Shown here: in pieces, positions 10,261-19,335 of the stretch
Numbering within the stretch: position 1 is the stretch's first letter
Layout of the letters: every line of letters begins with the position of its first letter
Assembly: GCF_023146395.1 (NCBI RefSeq)
Contig: NZ_JAGLCD010000006.1
Coordinates: 121,809-185,808, forward strand
Origin: Aeromicrobium sp.
GTDB lineage: Bacteria > Actinomycetota > Actinomycetes > Propionibacteriales > Nocardioidaceae
DNA length: 64,000 nt
Direction of reading: 5' to 3'
Translations under genes and position numbers: made by a program
Notes under the pieces: generated by a model
The model's database searches: none
What the model was told of the DNA's origin: nothing
What the model saw: only the letters and a program-made list of their open reading frames with translations

Positions 10261-10755
10261 TCAGCGTGCCTGTCCGTCGAAGGGAACGTGCTCGATCAGG
10301 TGGAGGGTGGGGACGTCGAGCGCGCGCTTGGCGCGCGCGGACCAGTCGAGCCCGAAGAACTCCTTCACGAAGTGGGGCTCGGTGAGGATGATCGCCTCGT
10401 CGGCCGAGTGCTCGCGCACGACGCGGACCAGCTCGTCGACCGGATCGTCGTCGGTCAGGAGCGGGACGACCACCTGGTCACGGGAGCGCAGCAGGGCGGC
10501 GCTCGCGTCGAGCTCCTCGGCGCCCTGGCGGCGGACCTCGTCGGCCGCGTCGAGCACGAGCTCCGGAGCCACGGCCGGCGCGATCTCACCGGTGCCGAGC
10601 GAGCTGAGCGACGACGCGAGGGCCGCCGAGGAGCTCTCGACCGGGAGGATCAGGTGGTAGGTGACGGTGTCGTCCAACGCCTCGTGCAGCGCGACCAGCT
10701 GGTCGGCGTCGAGGTCGTTGAGCGCCCGTTCCACGAGGACGGCCACGGTGTACAT
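10261..10755 (-). CDS. conserved hypothetical protein
   Basis: 164 aa ORF; TAGGCT -10-like hexamer 6 nt before ATG. Confidence 0.8.
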   Translation of the reverse strand: MYTVAVLVERALNDLDADQLVALHEALDDTVTYHLILPVESSSAALASSLSSLGTGEIAPAVAPELVLDAADEVRRQGAEELDASAALLRSRDQVVVPLLTDDDPVDELVRVVREHSADEAIILTEPHFVKEFFGLDWSARAKRALDVPTLHLIEHVPFDGQAR

Positions 10756-10764
10756 GTGGCCAGC

Positions 10765-11517
10765 CTACGACCGTGATCCCAGTTCTGTCGGGTCGCGCAG
10801 CCAGCGCGTCAGCAGCACCTCGCCCGCGACCACGACGTGCGCCAGACGCAAGCCGCGATCCACGGCAGGGGCGCCGCTCGTCAAGCGCGGTCCGGCACCG
10901 CCCGCGAGCTGGGGAGCGACCGTGAGGCAGACCTCGTCGACGAGGTCCGCGGCGACCAGCGCGCCCGCCAGGTGGGGGCCGCCCTCGCACAGCACGCGGT
11001 GCCAGCCTCGCGCGGCGAACGCGGCGAGCACGACAGGCCAGTCGATCTGCTCGTCGCCTGCCGCGACCAGCTCGACGTCGAGCCCAGTGTGGGACGCGGC
11101 GCGGGTCGTGGTGACGACGACCGTGCCGCCCGTCAGGAGGGACGCCGGGACGTCGAGGCGGGAGGACACGACCGCGAGCGCGGGGACGAGATCCAGGCCC
11201 GCGGCCCGACGCCGCTCGGTGTCGACCGAGGCGCTCGTGATCGGCCCGTATCCCTCGTCGCGGGCCGTGCCGGCGCCCACGAGCACGACGTCGCAGGCGT
11301 TGCGCATCGCTGCGTACGCGTCGTGGTCGGCCTCGCCCCCGAGTCCGCCCGAGACGCCGTCGGCGCCCGTCACGGAGCCGTCGACGGTGCTCACGAAGTT
11401 CAGGCGCACCCAGGGACGTGGTGCTCCGGCCCGGTCGGTGCCGACCGGATGGGCGTAGAGGGTCGCGAGCTCGTCGGCGCCAGGACGCTCGGGGCGGATC
11501 GTGGTCACGGTGGTCAT
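10765..11517 (-). CDS. RibD C-terminal/pyrimidine reductase family protein
   Basis: RPWVRLNFVSTVDGSVTG...DVVLVGAGTARDEGYGP...VLCEGGPHLAGALVAADLVDEVCLTVAP. Confidence 0.9.
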   Translation of the reverse strand: MTTVTTIRPERPGADELATLYAHPVGTDRAGAPRPWVRLNFVSTVDGSVTGADGVSGGLGGEADHDAYAAMRNACDVVLVGAGTARDEGYGPITSASVDTERRRAAGLDLVPALAVVSSRLDVPASLLTGGTVVVTTTRAASHTGLDVELVAAGDEQIDWPVVLAAFAARGWHRVLCEGGPHLAGALVAADLVDEVCLTVAPQLAGGAGPRLTSGAPAVDRGLRLAHVVVAGEVLLTRWLRDPTELGSRS

Positions 11518-11526
11518 ACTGCCCTC

Positions 11527-12375
11527 ATGGCGACCGAGCTGCGCGACATCCTCTCCCACACGGGCCCGCTCGACCTGGCAGGCCTGGATCCGCGCTCGAG
11601 GCCGGGCTTCGACGGCGACAAGGGAGACGGCAAGGCGGCGCTGGCCGCGATGGGCCCGGAGCTCGCCGAGCTCCAGGAGAAGCTGTACGCCGGAGGCCGC
11701 GCGGACTCGACCCCGCGCAAGGTCCTGCTGGTCCTGCAGGGCATGGACACCTCGGGCAAGGGCGGCACGATCCGCGCGGTGGCCGGACTGGTCGATCCCC
11801 AGGGACTCGCGCTGGCCTCGTTCGGGAAGCCGACCGAGGCCGAGCTCGCCCACGACTTCCTGTGGCGGGTCGACGCCCGTCTGCCTGCCGCAGGCCAGAT
11901 CGGGGTGTTCGACCGCTCGCACTACGAGGACGTCCTGATCGGTCGGGTCCGGTCGCTCGCACCGCCGGCGGAGATCGAGCGACGCTACCGGGCGATCGTC
12001 GATTTCGAGCAGCGATTCGTCGACGGCGGCGGCGTCCTGCTCAAGTGCCTGCTGCACATCGATCGCGACGTCCAGGCCGACCGCCTCCGGGCGCGCCTGG
12101 AGGATCCGACGAAGTTCTGGAAGTACGACCCCGCCGACCTGGACGAACGCGCGCTGTGGGACGACTACCGGGCCGCGTACGAGCTGGCGGTCGAGCGCAC
12201 CGCGAGCCCGGTGGCCCCGTGGTACGTCGTGCCGTCGGGACGCAAGTGGTACCGCAACTGGGCCGTCGCGACGCTGCTGCTCGAGACCCTGCGCTCGCTC
12301 GAGCTCGACTGGCCCCGCGCCGACTTCGACCCGGCCGCCGAGCTGGCTCGACTGGACGGCGAGTCCGAGGAGTGA
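11527..12375 (+). CDS. PPK2 family polyphosphate kinase
   Basis: LLVLQGMDTSGKGGTIR Walker A; FDRSHYEDVLIGRV; WKYDPADLDER. Confidence 0.95.
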   Translation: MATELRDILSHTGPLDLAGLDPRSRPGFDGDKGDGKAALAAMGPELAELQEKLYAGGRADSTPRKVLLVLQGMDTSGKGGTIRAVAGLVDPQGLALASFGKPTEAELAHDFLWRVDARLPAAGQIGVFDRSHYEDVLIGRVRSLAPPAEIERRYRAIVDFEQRFVDGGGVLLKCLLHIDRDVQADRLRARLEDPTKFWKYDPADLDERALWDDYRAAYELAVERTASPVAPWYVVPSGRKWYRNWAVATLLLETLRSLELDWPRADFDPAAELARLDGESEE

Positions 12376-12417
12376 GCGGGGCGGTGCGTCCCGGGGTCCA
12401 GGCTGTGCGTCAGGAGC

Positions 12418-13182
12418 TCAGGCGCCCGTGAACAGGTGGTCGAACGACACCAGTCCGACCGCACCGACGGCGTACCGCGCCAGGATGATCGAGGCGATCT
12501 CCTGGTCGACCCCGAGCGGCTCGGCCACGGCGACCGCCCCGGCCTCGTAGGACAGCTCCCGGACACGGTCGGGGAGCACCCCCGGAGCCAGGAACAGCAT
12601 CCCGACGGCGATGTGCCGGCGACCGTCGGCGCGGTGGGCCCGCACCGCCTCGCCCGCCGCCGGCGGCACGCTCGACGCGAACGCCGCGATCGTCGGCAGG
12701 CGGTGGTGGGCACCCCAGGCGCGCGCCGCCCGGGCGATCGCCGCGTTCGCGACCGCATCGGTGGAGCCCGCTCCGGCGAGCACGAGGGCGTCGAGCTCGC
12801 GCACACGACGGTCCTTGAGCGCCTCACGCAGACGCGCGTCGAGCACCCGGAACAGGGCGCCCTCGATGCCGAGCACCTCGGTCGTCTGGATCCGCAGGTC
12901 GTCGTGCCGTTTCGCGGCGGCCGCCACGACGGCGGGGACGTCGTACTTCGCGTGGTACGCCTCGGTCAGCAGCAACGGCACGACGACGATCTCGGAGTGA
13001 CCCTCGGCCACGAGTCGGTCGACGACGCTGTCGAGATCGGGAGCACTGTGGTCGAGGAAGGCGGGAGCCACGCGGAGGTCAGGACGCAGGCACGCGACCA
13101 GCTCCGTCAGGGCGGTGATGGTGCGGGCCGACCGCGGGTCGCGGCTGCCGTGCGCCAGGGCAATGAGTGCAGGTGCGCTCAT
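12418..13182 (-). CDS. sirohydrochlorin chelatase (CbiX-type)
   Basis: LIALAHGSRDPRS...VVVPLLLTEAYHAKYDVP; next to sir. Confidence 0.9.
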   Translation of the reverse strand: MSAPALIALAHGSRDPRSARTITALTELVACLRPDLRVAPAFLDHSAPDLDSVVDRLVAEGHSEIVVVPLLLTEAYHAKYDVPAVVAAAAKRHDDLRIQTTEVLGIEGALFRVLDARLREALKDRRVRELDALVLAGAGSTDAVANAAIARAARAWGAHHRLPTIAAFASSVPPAAGEAVRAHRADGRRHIAVGMLFLAPGVLPDRVRELSYEAGAVAVAEPLGVDQEIASIILARYAVGAVGLVSFDHLFTGA

Positions 13183-13397
13183 GGTGTCCTCCTTTCGTCG
13201 TGCTCGGCCCCGAGCGGTGACGCGGTGCGGGGCTGGGCGTGGGTCGTGATGGTGGTGGGGTCGAGCTGGCCGATGAACGAGAGCTTGAAGGCGCGCAGGC
13301 AGCTGCGGCACTCCCAGGCCCCATGCGTCTCGCCGTGCGGACGCAGGTCCTCGTCGGCGCAGTAGGGACAGTGGAACGGCACCGCGCGACCGGTCAT
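13179..13397 (-). CDS. small zinc-binding protein of the sir operon
   Basis: MTGRAVPFHCPYCADEDLRPHGETHGAWECRSCLRAFKL; two CxxC knuckles. Confidence 0.8.
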   Translation of the reverse strand: MTGRAVPFHCPYCADEDLRPHGETHGAWECRSCLRAFKLSFIGQLDPTTITTHAQPRTASPLGAEHDERRTP

Positions 13398-13456
13398 CGC
13401 TCTGCACCTCTCATGCGATCGGTCATCGCTGTGCACGTCTCGCGATCGGTCATCGC
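13386..13456. repeat. Three iterations of GCGATGACCGRTCGC (minus-strand sense), 27-29 bp spacing
   Basis: Copies (fwd gcgayCggtcatcgc) at 13386-13400, 13415-13429, 13442-13456. Confidence 0.9.
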
Positions 13457-15129
13457 AGGGCCTCCTCGTCGGCCCGAGCGACCCAGCCGGCGAACGACTC
13501 GCCCTCGGTGCGCTCGGCGAGGTAGCCCCGGGTCAGGCGCTCGACGTAGTCGGGCAGCTGGGCCCCGGTGACCTTGTGGGCGCGGATCTTGCGGCCGAAG
13601 CCCGCCTGCAGGCCGAGCGCCCCGCCCAGGTGCACCTGGAAGCCCTCGACCTGCTCACCGTTCTCGTCGAGGACGAGCTGGCCCTTCAGGCCGATGTCGG
13701 CGGTCTGGATCCGGGCGCACGAGTTGGGGCAGCCGTTGATGTTGACCGTGATCGGAGTGTCGAGGTCGGGGACGCGCTGCTCCAGCTCGTCCACCAGGTC
13801 GATGCCGCGCTGCTTGGTCTCGACGATCGCGAGCTTGCAGTACTCGATGCCGGTGCACGCCATCGTGTTCTGGCGCCATGCGGACGGCCGCGCCTGGAGA
13901 CCGATCTCGGCGAGCGCGGCGACGAGCGACTCGACCTGGTCCTCCTCGACGTCGAGCACGACGAGCTTCTGCATCGGCGTCGTGGCGACCCGCTGCGAGC
14001 CGTGCGCCTCGACGATGTCGGCGACCTGGCTCAGCAGGGTCCCGGAGATCCGACCGACCGCCGACGCGACGCCGACGTAGTAGCGACCGTCGTTCTGGCG
14101 GTGGATGCCAACGTGGTCGACCGGCGTGGCGGGCACCTCGGGAGCGTCCAGGTCGATCAGCTCGCGGTCCAGGTACTCGGTCTGCAGGACGTCGCGGAAC
14201 TTCTCGATGCCCCAGTCGGCCACGAGGAACTTCAGACGGGCGCGCGCTCGCAGGCGTCGGTAGCCGTAGTCGCGGAAGATGCTGACGATGCCCTCCCAGA
14301 CCTGCGGCACCTCGGCGATCGGGACCCAGGCGCCGAGCCGCTGCGCGAGCATCGGGTTGGTCGACAGGCCGCCGCCGACCCAGACGTCGAAGCCCGGCCC
14401 GTGCTCGGGATGGACCGCACCGATGAAGGCGATGTCGTTGATCTGGGGGACCACGTCGTGACCGGGGTGGCCACTGATGGCCGACTTGAACTTGCGGGGG
14501 AGGTTCGAGAACGCCTGGTCGCCGATGTAGCGGCTCTCGATCGCGTCGATCGCGGGTCGGGCATCGATGATCTCGGCCTCCGAGACCCCGGCGACCGGGC
14601 TGCCGAGGATGACACGGGGGCAGTCGCCGCACGCCTCCTGCGTGGACAGGCCCACCGACTCCAGCCTCTGCCAGATGGTCGGGACGTCACGGACGTCGAT
14701 CCAGTGGTACTGGACGTTCTGGCGGTCGGTCAGGTCCGCGGTGTCGCGGGCGTAGGTCGTGGAGATCTCCCCGATCGTGCGCAGCTGCTCGAGGTTGAGC
14801 TGCCCGCCGTCGATGCGGACGCGCAGCATGAAGTGCTCGGCGTCGAGCTGCTCCGGCTCGAGCGTGGCGGTCTTGCCGCCGTCGATCCCGGCCTTGCGCT
14901 GCGTGTAGAGCCCCCACCAACGAAAGCGTCCGCGCAGGTCGCCCGGGTCGATGCTGTCGAACCCGCGGTGCGCGTAGATGTTCTCGATGCGGGCGCGCAC
15001 GTTGAGCGGGTTGTCGTCCTTCTTGGACTGCTCGTTGGCGTTGAGCGGCTCGCGGTAGCCCAGGGCCCACTGGCCCTCGCCGCGCTTGGGGCGGGGACGG
15101 CGAGGCGGGGTGGTGTCGGACGGAGCCAT
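13450..15129 (-). CDS. sir: assimilatory ferredoxin-type sulfite (or nitrite) reductase
   Basis: CTGIEYCKLA and NGCPNSCARIQ siroheme/4Fe-4S motifs; ATG 15129 preceded by GAGGAAA SD. Confidence 0.92.
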   Translation of the reverse strand: MAPSDTTPPRRPRPKRGEGQWALGYREPLNANEQSKKDDNPLNVRARIENIYAHRGFDSIDPGDLRGRFRWWGLYTQRKAGIDGGKTATLEPEQLDAEHFMLRVRIDGGQLNLEQLRTIGEISTTYARDTADLTDRQNVQYHWIDVRDVPTIWQRLESVGLSTQEACGDCPRVILGSPVAGVSEAEIIDARPAIDAIESRYIGDQAFSNLPRKFKSAISGHPGHDVVPQINDIAFIGAVHPEHGPGFDVWVGGGLSTNPMLAQRLGAWVPIAEVPQVWEGIVSIFRDYGYRRLRARARLKFLVADWGIEKFRDVLQTEYLDRELIDLDAPEVPATPVDHVGIHRQNDGRYYVGVASAVGRISGTLLSQVADIVEAHGSQRVATTPMQKLVVLDVEEDQVESLVAALAEIGLQARPSAWRQNTMACTGIEYCKLAIVETKQRGIDLVDELEQRVPDLDTPITVNINGCPNSCARIQTADIGLKGQLVLDENGEQVEGFQVHLGGALGLQAGFGRKIRAHKVTGAQLPDYVERLTRGYLAERTEGESFAGWVARADEEALR

Positions 15130-15220
15130 GGGTTTCCTCACGGGAGGAGCGCACGGCGGGGCCTCGAGACACGGCGGTCGCCGCGCGCCCGGACGATCAG
15201 GTGGTCAACGGGAGCGCTGG

Positions 15221-15301
15221 TCAGCGACACATCGAGGAGCGCGCACGACCCAGGTCGACGTGGAGACGCTCCACGAGCCAGACGGGGTGTGCGGACTTCA
15301 T
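15221..15301 (-). CDS. putative Cys-responsive leader peptide, 26 aa: MKSAHPVWLVERLHVDLGRARSSMCR
   Basis: Manual reading of minus strand; ends HVDLGRARSSMCR*, matching the actinobacterial 'putative leader peptide' pattern upstream of sulfur assimilation genes; 91 nt before sir ATG. Confidence 0.8.
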   Translation of the reverse strand: MKSAHPVWLVERLHVDLGRARSSMCR

Positions 15302-15439
15302 GCCACGAGTGTGTCGGCGGCCGGGACATCCGCCAAACCACGGTCTCGACATGTGAACACCGCATCCAGATCGTGAGACAAGGGCACCATGCATCCCACG
15401 TCTGCATGGGCAGGTGTGGGGTGCGTCACGCCCAGCGGC

Positions 15440-16066
15440 TCACTCCGCGGCCGGCAGCAGCGCGCTGATCGCGTACGTGCCGATGACCGCCGCGGCCGTC
15501 GACGCCGCGACCGCGACCGCGGCGACGTCCCAGGGCAGCAGCCCGGCCGTGGCCAGGCCCAGCGTGGCGGCCGGGTGGAACACGACCACCAGGGCGATCG
15601 GGCCCGTGCCTCCTGCGACCACGGCGGGCACGCCGGCCAGCGCCACCGGGGCGGTCCCGTCGATCGCGAGGGTGACCCAGGCGGCCGTCAGGCCGGCGAG
15701 AGTGGCGGCGATCGCCGCCACGGCCAACGACGGCTCACCGATCACGAGGGTGGGTCCGAGCTGGTCGGCGAGCGCGTTCGCCGCGGCGCCGATCGCGACC
15801 GCCACGACCGCCTGGACCGCCAGGACCGGGAGCAGGTTGCCCCAGGGGGACCGGCCGACGATCGCGAGCGTGAGGCCCGCGAGCGTGCCGGTCTCGCCGA
15901 TCCTGCTGGCGTCGTCCTCGGCGGGCAGCGCCGCGAACCAGGTCATCAGCACGGCCACGAGGGCCACCACCGCGACCGTGAGCACCGGATCGCTGGCCCG
16001 GAGGGCGGCGAGGGCCGCGAGCACGACGATCGCGCCGTGGAGGGCTGCGGAGGTGAGAGTGCGCAC
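15440..16066 (-). CDS. multi-pass integral membrane protein
   Basis: Very hydrophobic 208 aa; GTG start at 16066 inside longer ORF. Confidence 0.75.
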   Translation of the reverse strand: MRTLTSAALHGAIVVLAALAALRASDPVLTVAVVALVAVLMTWFAALPAEDDASRIGETGTLAGLTLAIVGRSPWGNLLPVLAVQAVVAVAIGAAANALADQLGPTLVIGEPSLAVAAIAATLAGLTAAWVTLAIDGTAPVALAGVPAVVAGGTGPIALVVVFHPAATLGLATAGLLPWDVAAVAVAASTAAAVIGTYAISALLPAAE

Positions 16067-16213
16067 GTCAGGCTCCTGTCGGGAGTGGCCAGGCGACGAT
16101 CGCCGCCCGGTCGGACCTCCGGGGGAGCGTACCGAAGGTGGCCGCCCAGACCCTGCGGACGCGTCCGCTCGAGGTCCCGGGCTCCGGGGTCGCGGGCCGA
16201 TACGGTGGGCCCC

Positions 16214-17158
16214 ATGTCGGCCTTCCGCACAGGCTGGCCGGACCCCGTGAGGCAGGTGCCGCACGTCTCGGCCCATGCCTTCAGCAACTGCTTCCGCAAT
16301 CGCGTCACCGGTCTGGCGGCCGAGGCGGCCTTCTTCGCGATCCTCTCGCTGCCGCCGCTGGTGTTCGGACTCGCCGGCGCGATCGGCTTCATCGCCGAGC
16401 GCTACCAGGTCGCGCAGGTCGACGTGCTCAAGGACCGGGTCATCGACCTGGCCTCGCGCGCGCTGACCGACAGCACGGTCGACGCGGTCATCACGCCGAC
16501 GCTCGACGAGGTCCTGCGGGGCGGACGGTTCGACGTCGTCTCGATCGGCTTCCTGCTGGCTCTGTGGTCGGGGTCGCGGGCGCTCAACGTCTTCATCGAC
16601 ACCATCACGATCATGTACGGCCTCGGCGGCCACCGCGGCATCGTCAAGACCCGCGCGCTCTCGTTCGGCCTTTATGTCGTCGCCCTGGTCCTCGGCATCG
16701 TGCTCGTGCCGCTGCTGCTCGCCGGGCCCGACGTCGTCCAGGCCGTGACGCCGGACCGCGTCGACTTCCTCACCCAGCTGTACTGGCCCACCGTGCTGCT
16801 GCTCTCGGTCGGGTTCCTGTGCACGCTGTACCACCTGGCGGTCCCGATCCGGAAGACCTGGCGGTCGGGGCTCCCGGGCGCCTTCTTCACGTTGGGGATG
16901 TGGATCCTCGGGGCCTACTTCGTGCGGTGGGTCCTGGGGTTCAGCAGCGGCGGCTCGTCGATCTACGGCCCGCTGGCGGCGCCGATCGCGGTGCTGCTCC
17001 TGCTCTACGTGCTCTCGATCGCGGTGTTGATCGGCGCGGCGATCAACGCGGCGTACGACGAGATCCGGCACCCGGACGAGCAATCGATCGACGATCCCGC
17101 TGCCGTGTCGGACCCCGGCCCGGCGACGAGCGCGACGGGCTCGTCACCGGCGCTGTGA
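16214..17158 (+). CDS. YihY/BrkB family membrane protein
   Basis: GLAAEAAFFAILSLPPLVFGLAGAIGF...GSRALNVFIDTITIMYGL. Confidence 0.9.
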   Translation: MSAFRTGWPDPVRQVPHVSAHAFSNCFRNRVTGLAAEAAFFAILSLPPLVFGLAGAIGFIAERYQVAQVDVLKDRVIDLASRALTDSTVDAVITPTLDEVLRGGRFDVVSIGFLLALWSGSRALNVFIDTITIMYGLGGHRGIVKTRALSFGLYVVALVLGIVLVPLLLAGPDVVQAVTPDRVDFLTQLYWPTVLLLSVGFLCTLYHLAVPIRKTWRSGLPGAFFTLGMWILGAYFVRWVLGFSSGGSSIYGPLAAPIAVLLLLYVLSIAVLIGAAINAAYDEIRHPDEQSIDDPAAVSDPGPATSATGSSPAL

Positions 17159-17161
17159 CGG

Positions 17162-17629
17162 TCATCGCGTGACGGAGACCCAGCCGATCGCGCCGCTGAT
17201 GGAGGCGAGCTCGTCCGGTGTCAGCTCGATCGCCGAGCTCGCGGTTCCGCAGGCTGGGAAGACTGTCGTGAACCGGCGCAGCGACTCGTCGAGGTGCACG
17301 ACGGTTCCGGGCGGGTTGGCGAAGGGGCAGACGCCGCCGACGGGATGTCCGGTGACCCGCTCGACGTCCTCGGCGCGCACCATCTGGGCCTTGCGGCCGA
17401 AGGTGGCCTTGTAGGCCGCGTTGTCGATCCGGGCATCACCGGCCGCGACCACCAGGACGCAGGCGTCCGGGTCGTCGGAGCGCAGGGCGATGGTCTTGGC
17501 GATGCGCGCCGGCTCGACCCCGAGGGCCGCGGCCGCCAGCTCGACCGTCGCGCTGGAGACCTCCGGCACGATCACGTCCCCCTCGCGCCCGAAGGTGGCC
17601 AGATGGGCGCGGACCGACGCGAGTGACAT
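17162..17629 (-). CDS. YbaK/EbsC (aminoacyl-tRNA deacylase-like) family protein
   Basis: SSATVELAAAALGVEPARIAKTIALRS...GHPVGGVCPFANP. Confidence 0.9.
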   Translation of the reverse strand: MSLASVRAHLATFGREGDVIVPEVSSATVELAAAALGVEPARIAKTIALRSDDPDACVLVVAAGDARIDNAAYKATFGRKAQMVRAEDVERVTGHPVGGVCPFANPPGTVVHLDESLRRFTTVFPACGTASSAIELTPDELASISGAIGWVSVTR

Positions 17630-17638
17630 GCGGCGATG

Positions 17639-18001
17639 CTAGGCCAGGCTCACGCCGTCGAGGTAGAACCAGAGGCCGTCCTCGCGCACGAACCGGCTCG
17701 TCTCGTGCTGCTTGCCCGGTCCGTTCGGCCCGCGGTAGTGGGCGACGAACTCGACGAGCGCGGTGTCGGTGCGCTCGACGTCCAGGCGCGTCCACCGGAT
17801 CGTGGGGTCCAGCTCGAGGGTGGCCGGTCTGGTCGAGCGGTGCCAGGTCCGCAGCAGGTGGGCGGAGTCGCCGAGGGCGAACGCGCTGAACCGGGAGCGC
17901 ATGAGCTGCTCGGGAGTCGTGGCCGCGGCGTGGTCGGCCAGCACGCGCCCGCAGCAGGCGTCGAGGGGGAGTCCGCTCGTGCACGGGCATCGTGAGCTCA
18001 C
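17639..18001 (-). CDS. YchJ family protein (SEC-C-like N-terminus)
   Basis: CPCTSGLPLDACCGRVL...TPEQLMRSRFSAFALGD. Confidence 0.88.
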   Translation of the reverse strand: MSSRCPCTSGLPLDACCGRVLADHAAATTPEQLMRSRFSAFALGDSAHLLRTWHRSTRPATLELDPTIRWTRLDVERTDTALVEFVAHYRGPNGPGKQHETSRFVREDGLWFYLDGVSLA

Positions 18002-18021
18002 GACACCTCCCTCTGAATAGA

Positions 18022-18055
18022 CAAAACCCCCGGAATCGGCGAGGAATCCGGGGGT
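18022..18055 (-). terminator. Rho-independent terminator downstream of tRNA cluster
   Basis: ACCCCCGGA (18026-18034) / TCCGGGGGT (18047-18055) stem; U-run on the minus-strand side. Confidence 0.75.
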
Positions 18056-18062
18056 CTTGCTG

Positions 18063-18134
18063 TGGGCGATACTGGGTTTGAACCAGTGACCTCTTCCGTG
18101 TCAGGGAAGCGCGCTACCGCTGCGCCAATCGCCC
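18063..18134 (-). tRNA. tRNA-Val(GAC)
   Basis: Cloverleaf: GGGCGAT acceptor, anticodon loop CTGACAC, GGTTCAAACCC T-loop. Confidence 0.95.
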
Positions 18135-18157
18135 GTGGGTGTTCAGTTGTGCGATCG

Positions 18158-18228
18158 AGGTGGGTACGGGATTTGAACCCGTGTACACGGATTTGCAGTC
18201 CGTTGCCTCGCCTCTCGGCCAACCCACC
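18158..18228 (-). tRNA. tRNA-Cys(GCA)
   Basis: GGTGGGT acceptor, anticodon loop CTGCAAA, U73 discriminator. Confidence 0.95.
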
Positions 18229-18254
18229 GCTGGATGGGCCGTAACCCGATTCCG

Positions 18255-18326
18255 AGCGGACAACGAGATTCGAACTCGCGACCCTCACCTTGGCAAGGTG
18301 ATGCTCTACCACTGAGCTATGTCCGC
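18255..18326 (-). tRNA. tRNA-Gly(GCC)
   Basis: GCGGACA acceptor, ACCTTGCCAAGGT anticodon arm, GTTCGAATC. Confidence 0.95.
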
Positions 18327-18407
18327 ACTGGCCTCTTGCGAGGCCGAGAAGAAACATTAGCCCACACGGCCCGCCGAGCCCAAACCGGGGTCGCGTACCG
18401 TGACGGC

Positions 18408-19256
18408 ATGCGGGTGTGGATCGACGGACGCGTGCTGGAATCGCCGCACGAACGGGCCGTGAGCGTGCTCGACCACGGTCTCGTGGTGGGCGATGGCGTG
18501 TTCGAGACCATCAAGGTCGAGCACGGGCGTCCCTTCGCGTTGACGCCGCACCTGGACCGCCTGGGCCGTTCGGCCGTGGGCCTCGGGATCGGGGAGCCTG
18601 ATCTCGACGCGATCCGGTCCGGCGTGGCGTCGACGCTCGACGGGCAGGAGCTGCCGTTCGGTCGCATCCGCATCACCGTGACCTCGGGTCCGGGGCCGCT
18701 GGGGTCACCACGGGGCGACGGCCCGCAGACCTCGGTCGTGGTCACCGAGCCGTGCGACCGGCCTCCGCCGGTGAGCCGGGTCGTCACGGTGCCGTGGCCG
18801 CGCAACGAGCGAGGTGCGCTGGCCGGGCTCAAGACGACGTCGTACGGCGAGAACGCACTGATGGTCGAGGCCGCCCGAGCGCGGGGCGCCTCCGAGGCGA
18901 TCATGCCCAACACGCGCGGTGAGGTCTGCGAGGGCACGGGATCCAATCTCGTCTACGTCCTCGACGGTCGCGTCGTCACGCCGACCCTGTCGGCCGGGCC
19001 GCTCGCGGGTGTCACGCGGGGGATCCTGCTCGCGTGGGCCGACGGCGAGCTCGAGATCCACGAGGAGGACCACCCGATCGAGGTCCTCGGTGCAGCCGAG
19101 GAGGTCATGCTCGTCGGCACCACGCGCGACGTGCAGGCCGTCGAGCGGGTCGACGACCGCGAGCTCGCCGCGCCAGGCCCGCTGACCCGCCGGCTGCAGG
19201 AGATCTGGGCGCGCGGGAGCGCGCGGAGCCCGGGTCTGTGGGGCCTGGACGGGTAG
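18408..19256 (+). CDS. class IV aminotransferase / aminodeoxychorismate lyase-like
   Basis: VSVLDHGLVVGDGVFETIKV...LKTTSYGENALMVEAARARGASEAIMPNTRGEVCEGTGSNL. Confidence 0.92.
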   Translation: MRVWIDGRVLESPHERAVSVLDHGLVVGDGVFETIKVEHGRPFALTPHLDRLGRSAVGLGIGEPDLDAIRSGVASTLDGQELPFGRIRITVTSGPGPLGSPRGDGPQTSVVVTEPCDRPPPVSRVVTVPWPRNERGALAGLKTTSYGENALMVEAARARGASEAIMPNTRGEVCEGTGSNLVYVLDGRVVTPTLSAGPLAGVTRGILLAWADGELEIHEEDHPIEVLGAAEEVMLVGTTRDVQAVERVDDRELAAPGPLTRRLQEIWARGSARSPGLWGLDG

Positions 19257-19335
19257 CCCGCCTCGGGCGGCGGCGTGTCCCGACCCCGGATTCGTGGCGG
19301 CCCCCGAGGTTGGGCTAAGGTGACTGTCGCACAGC

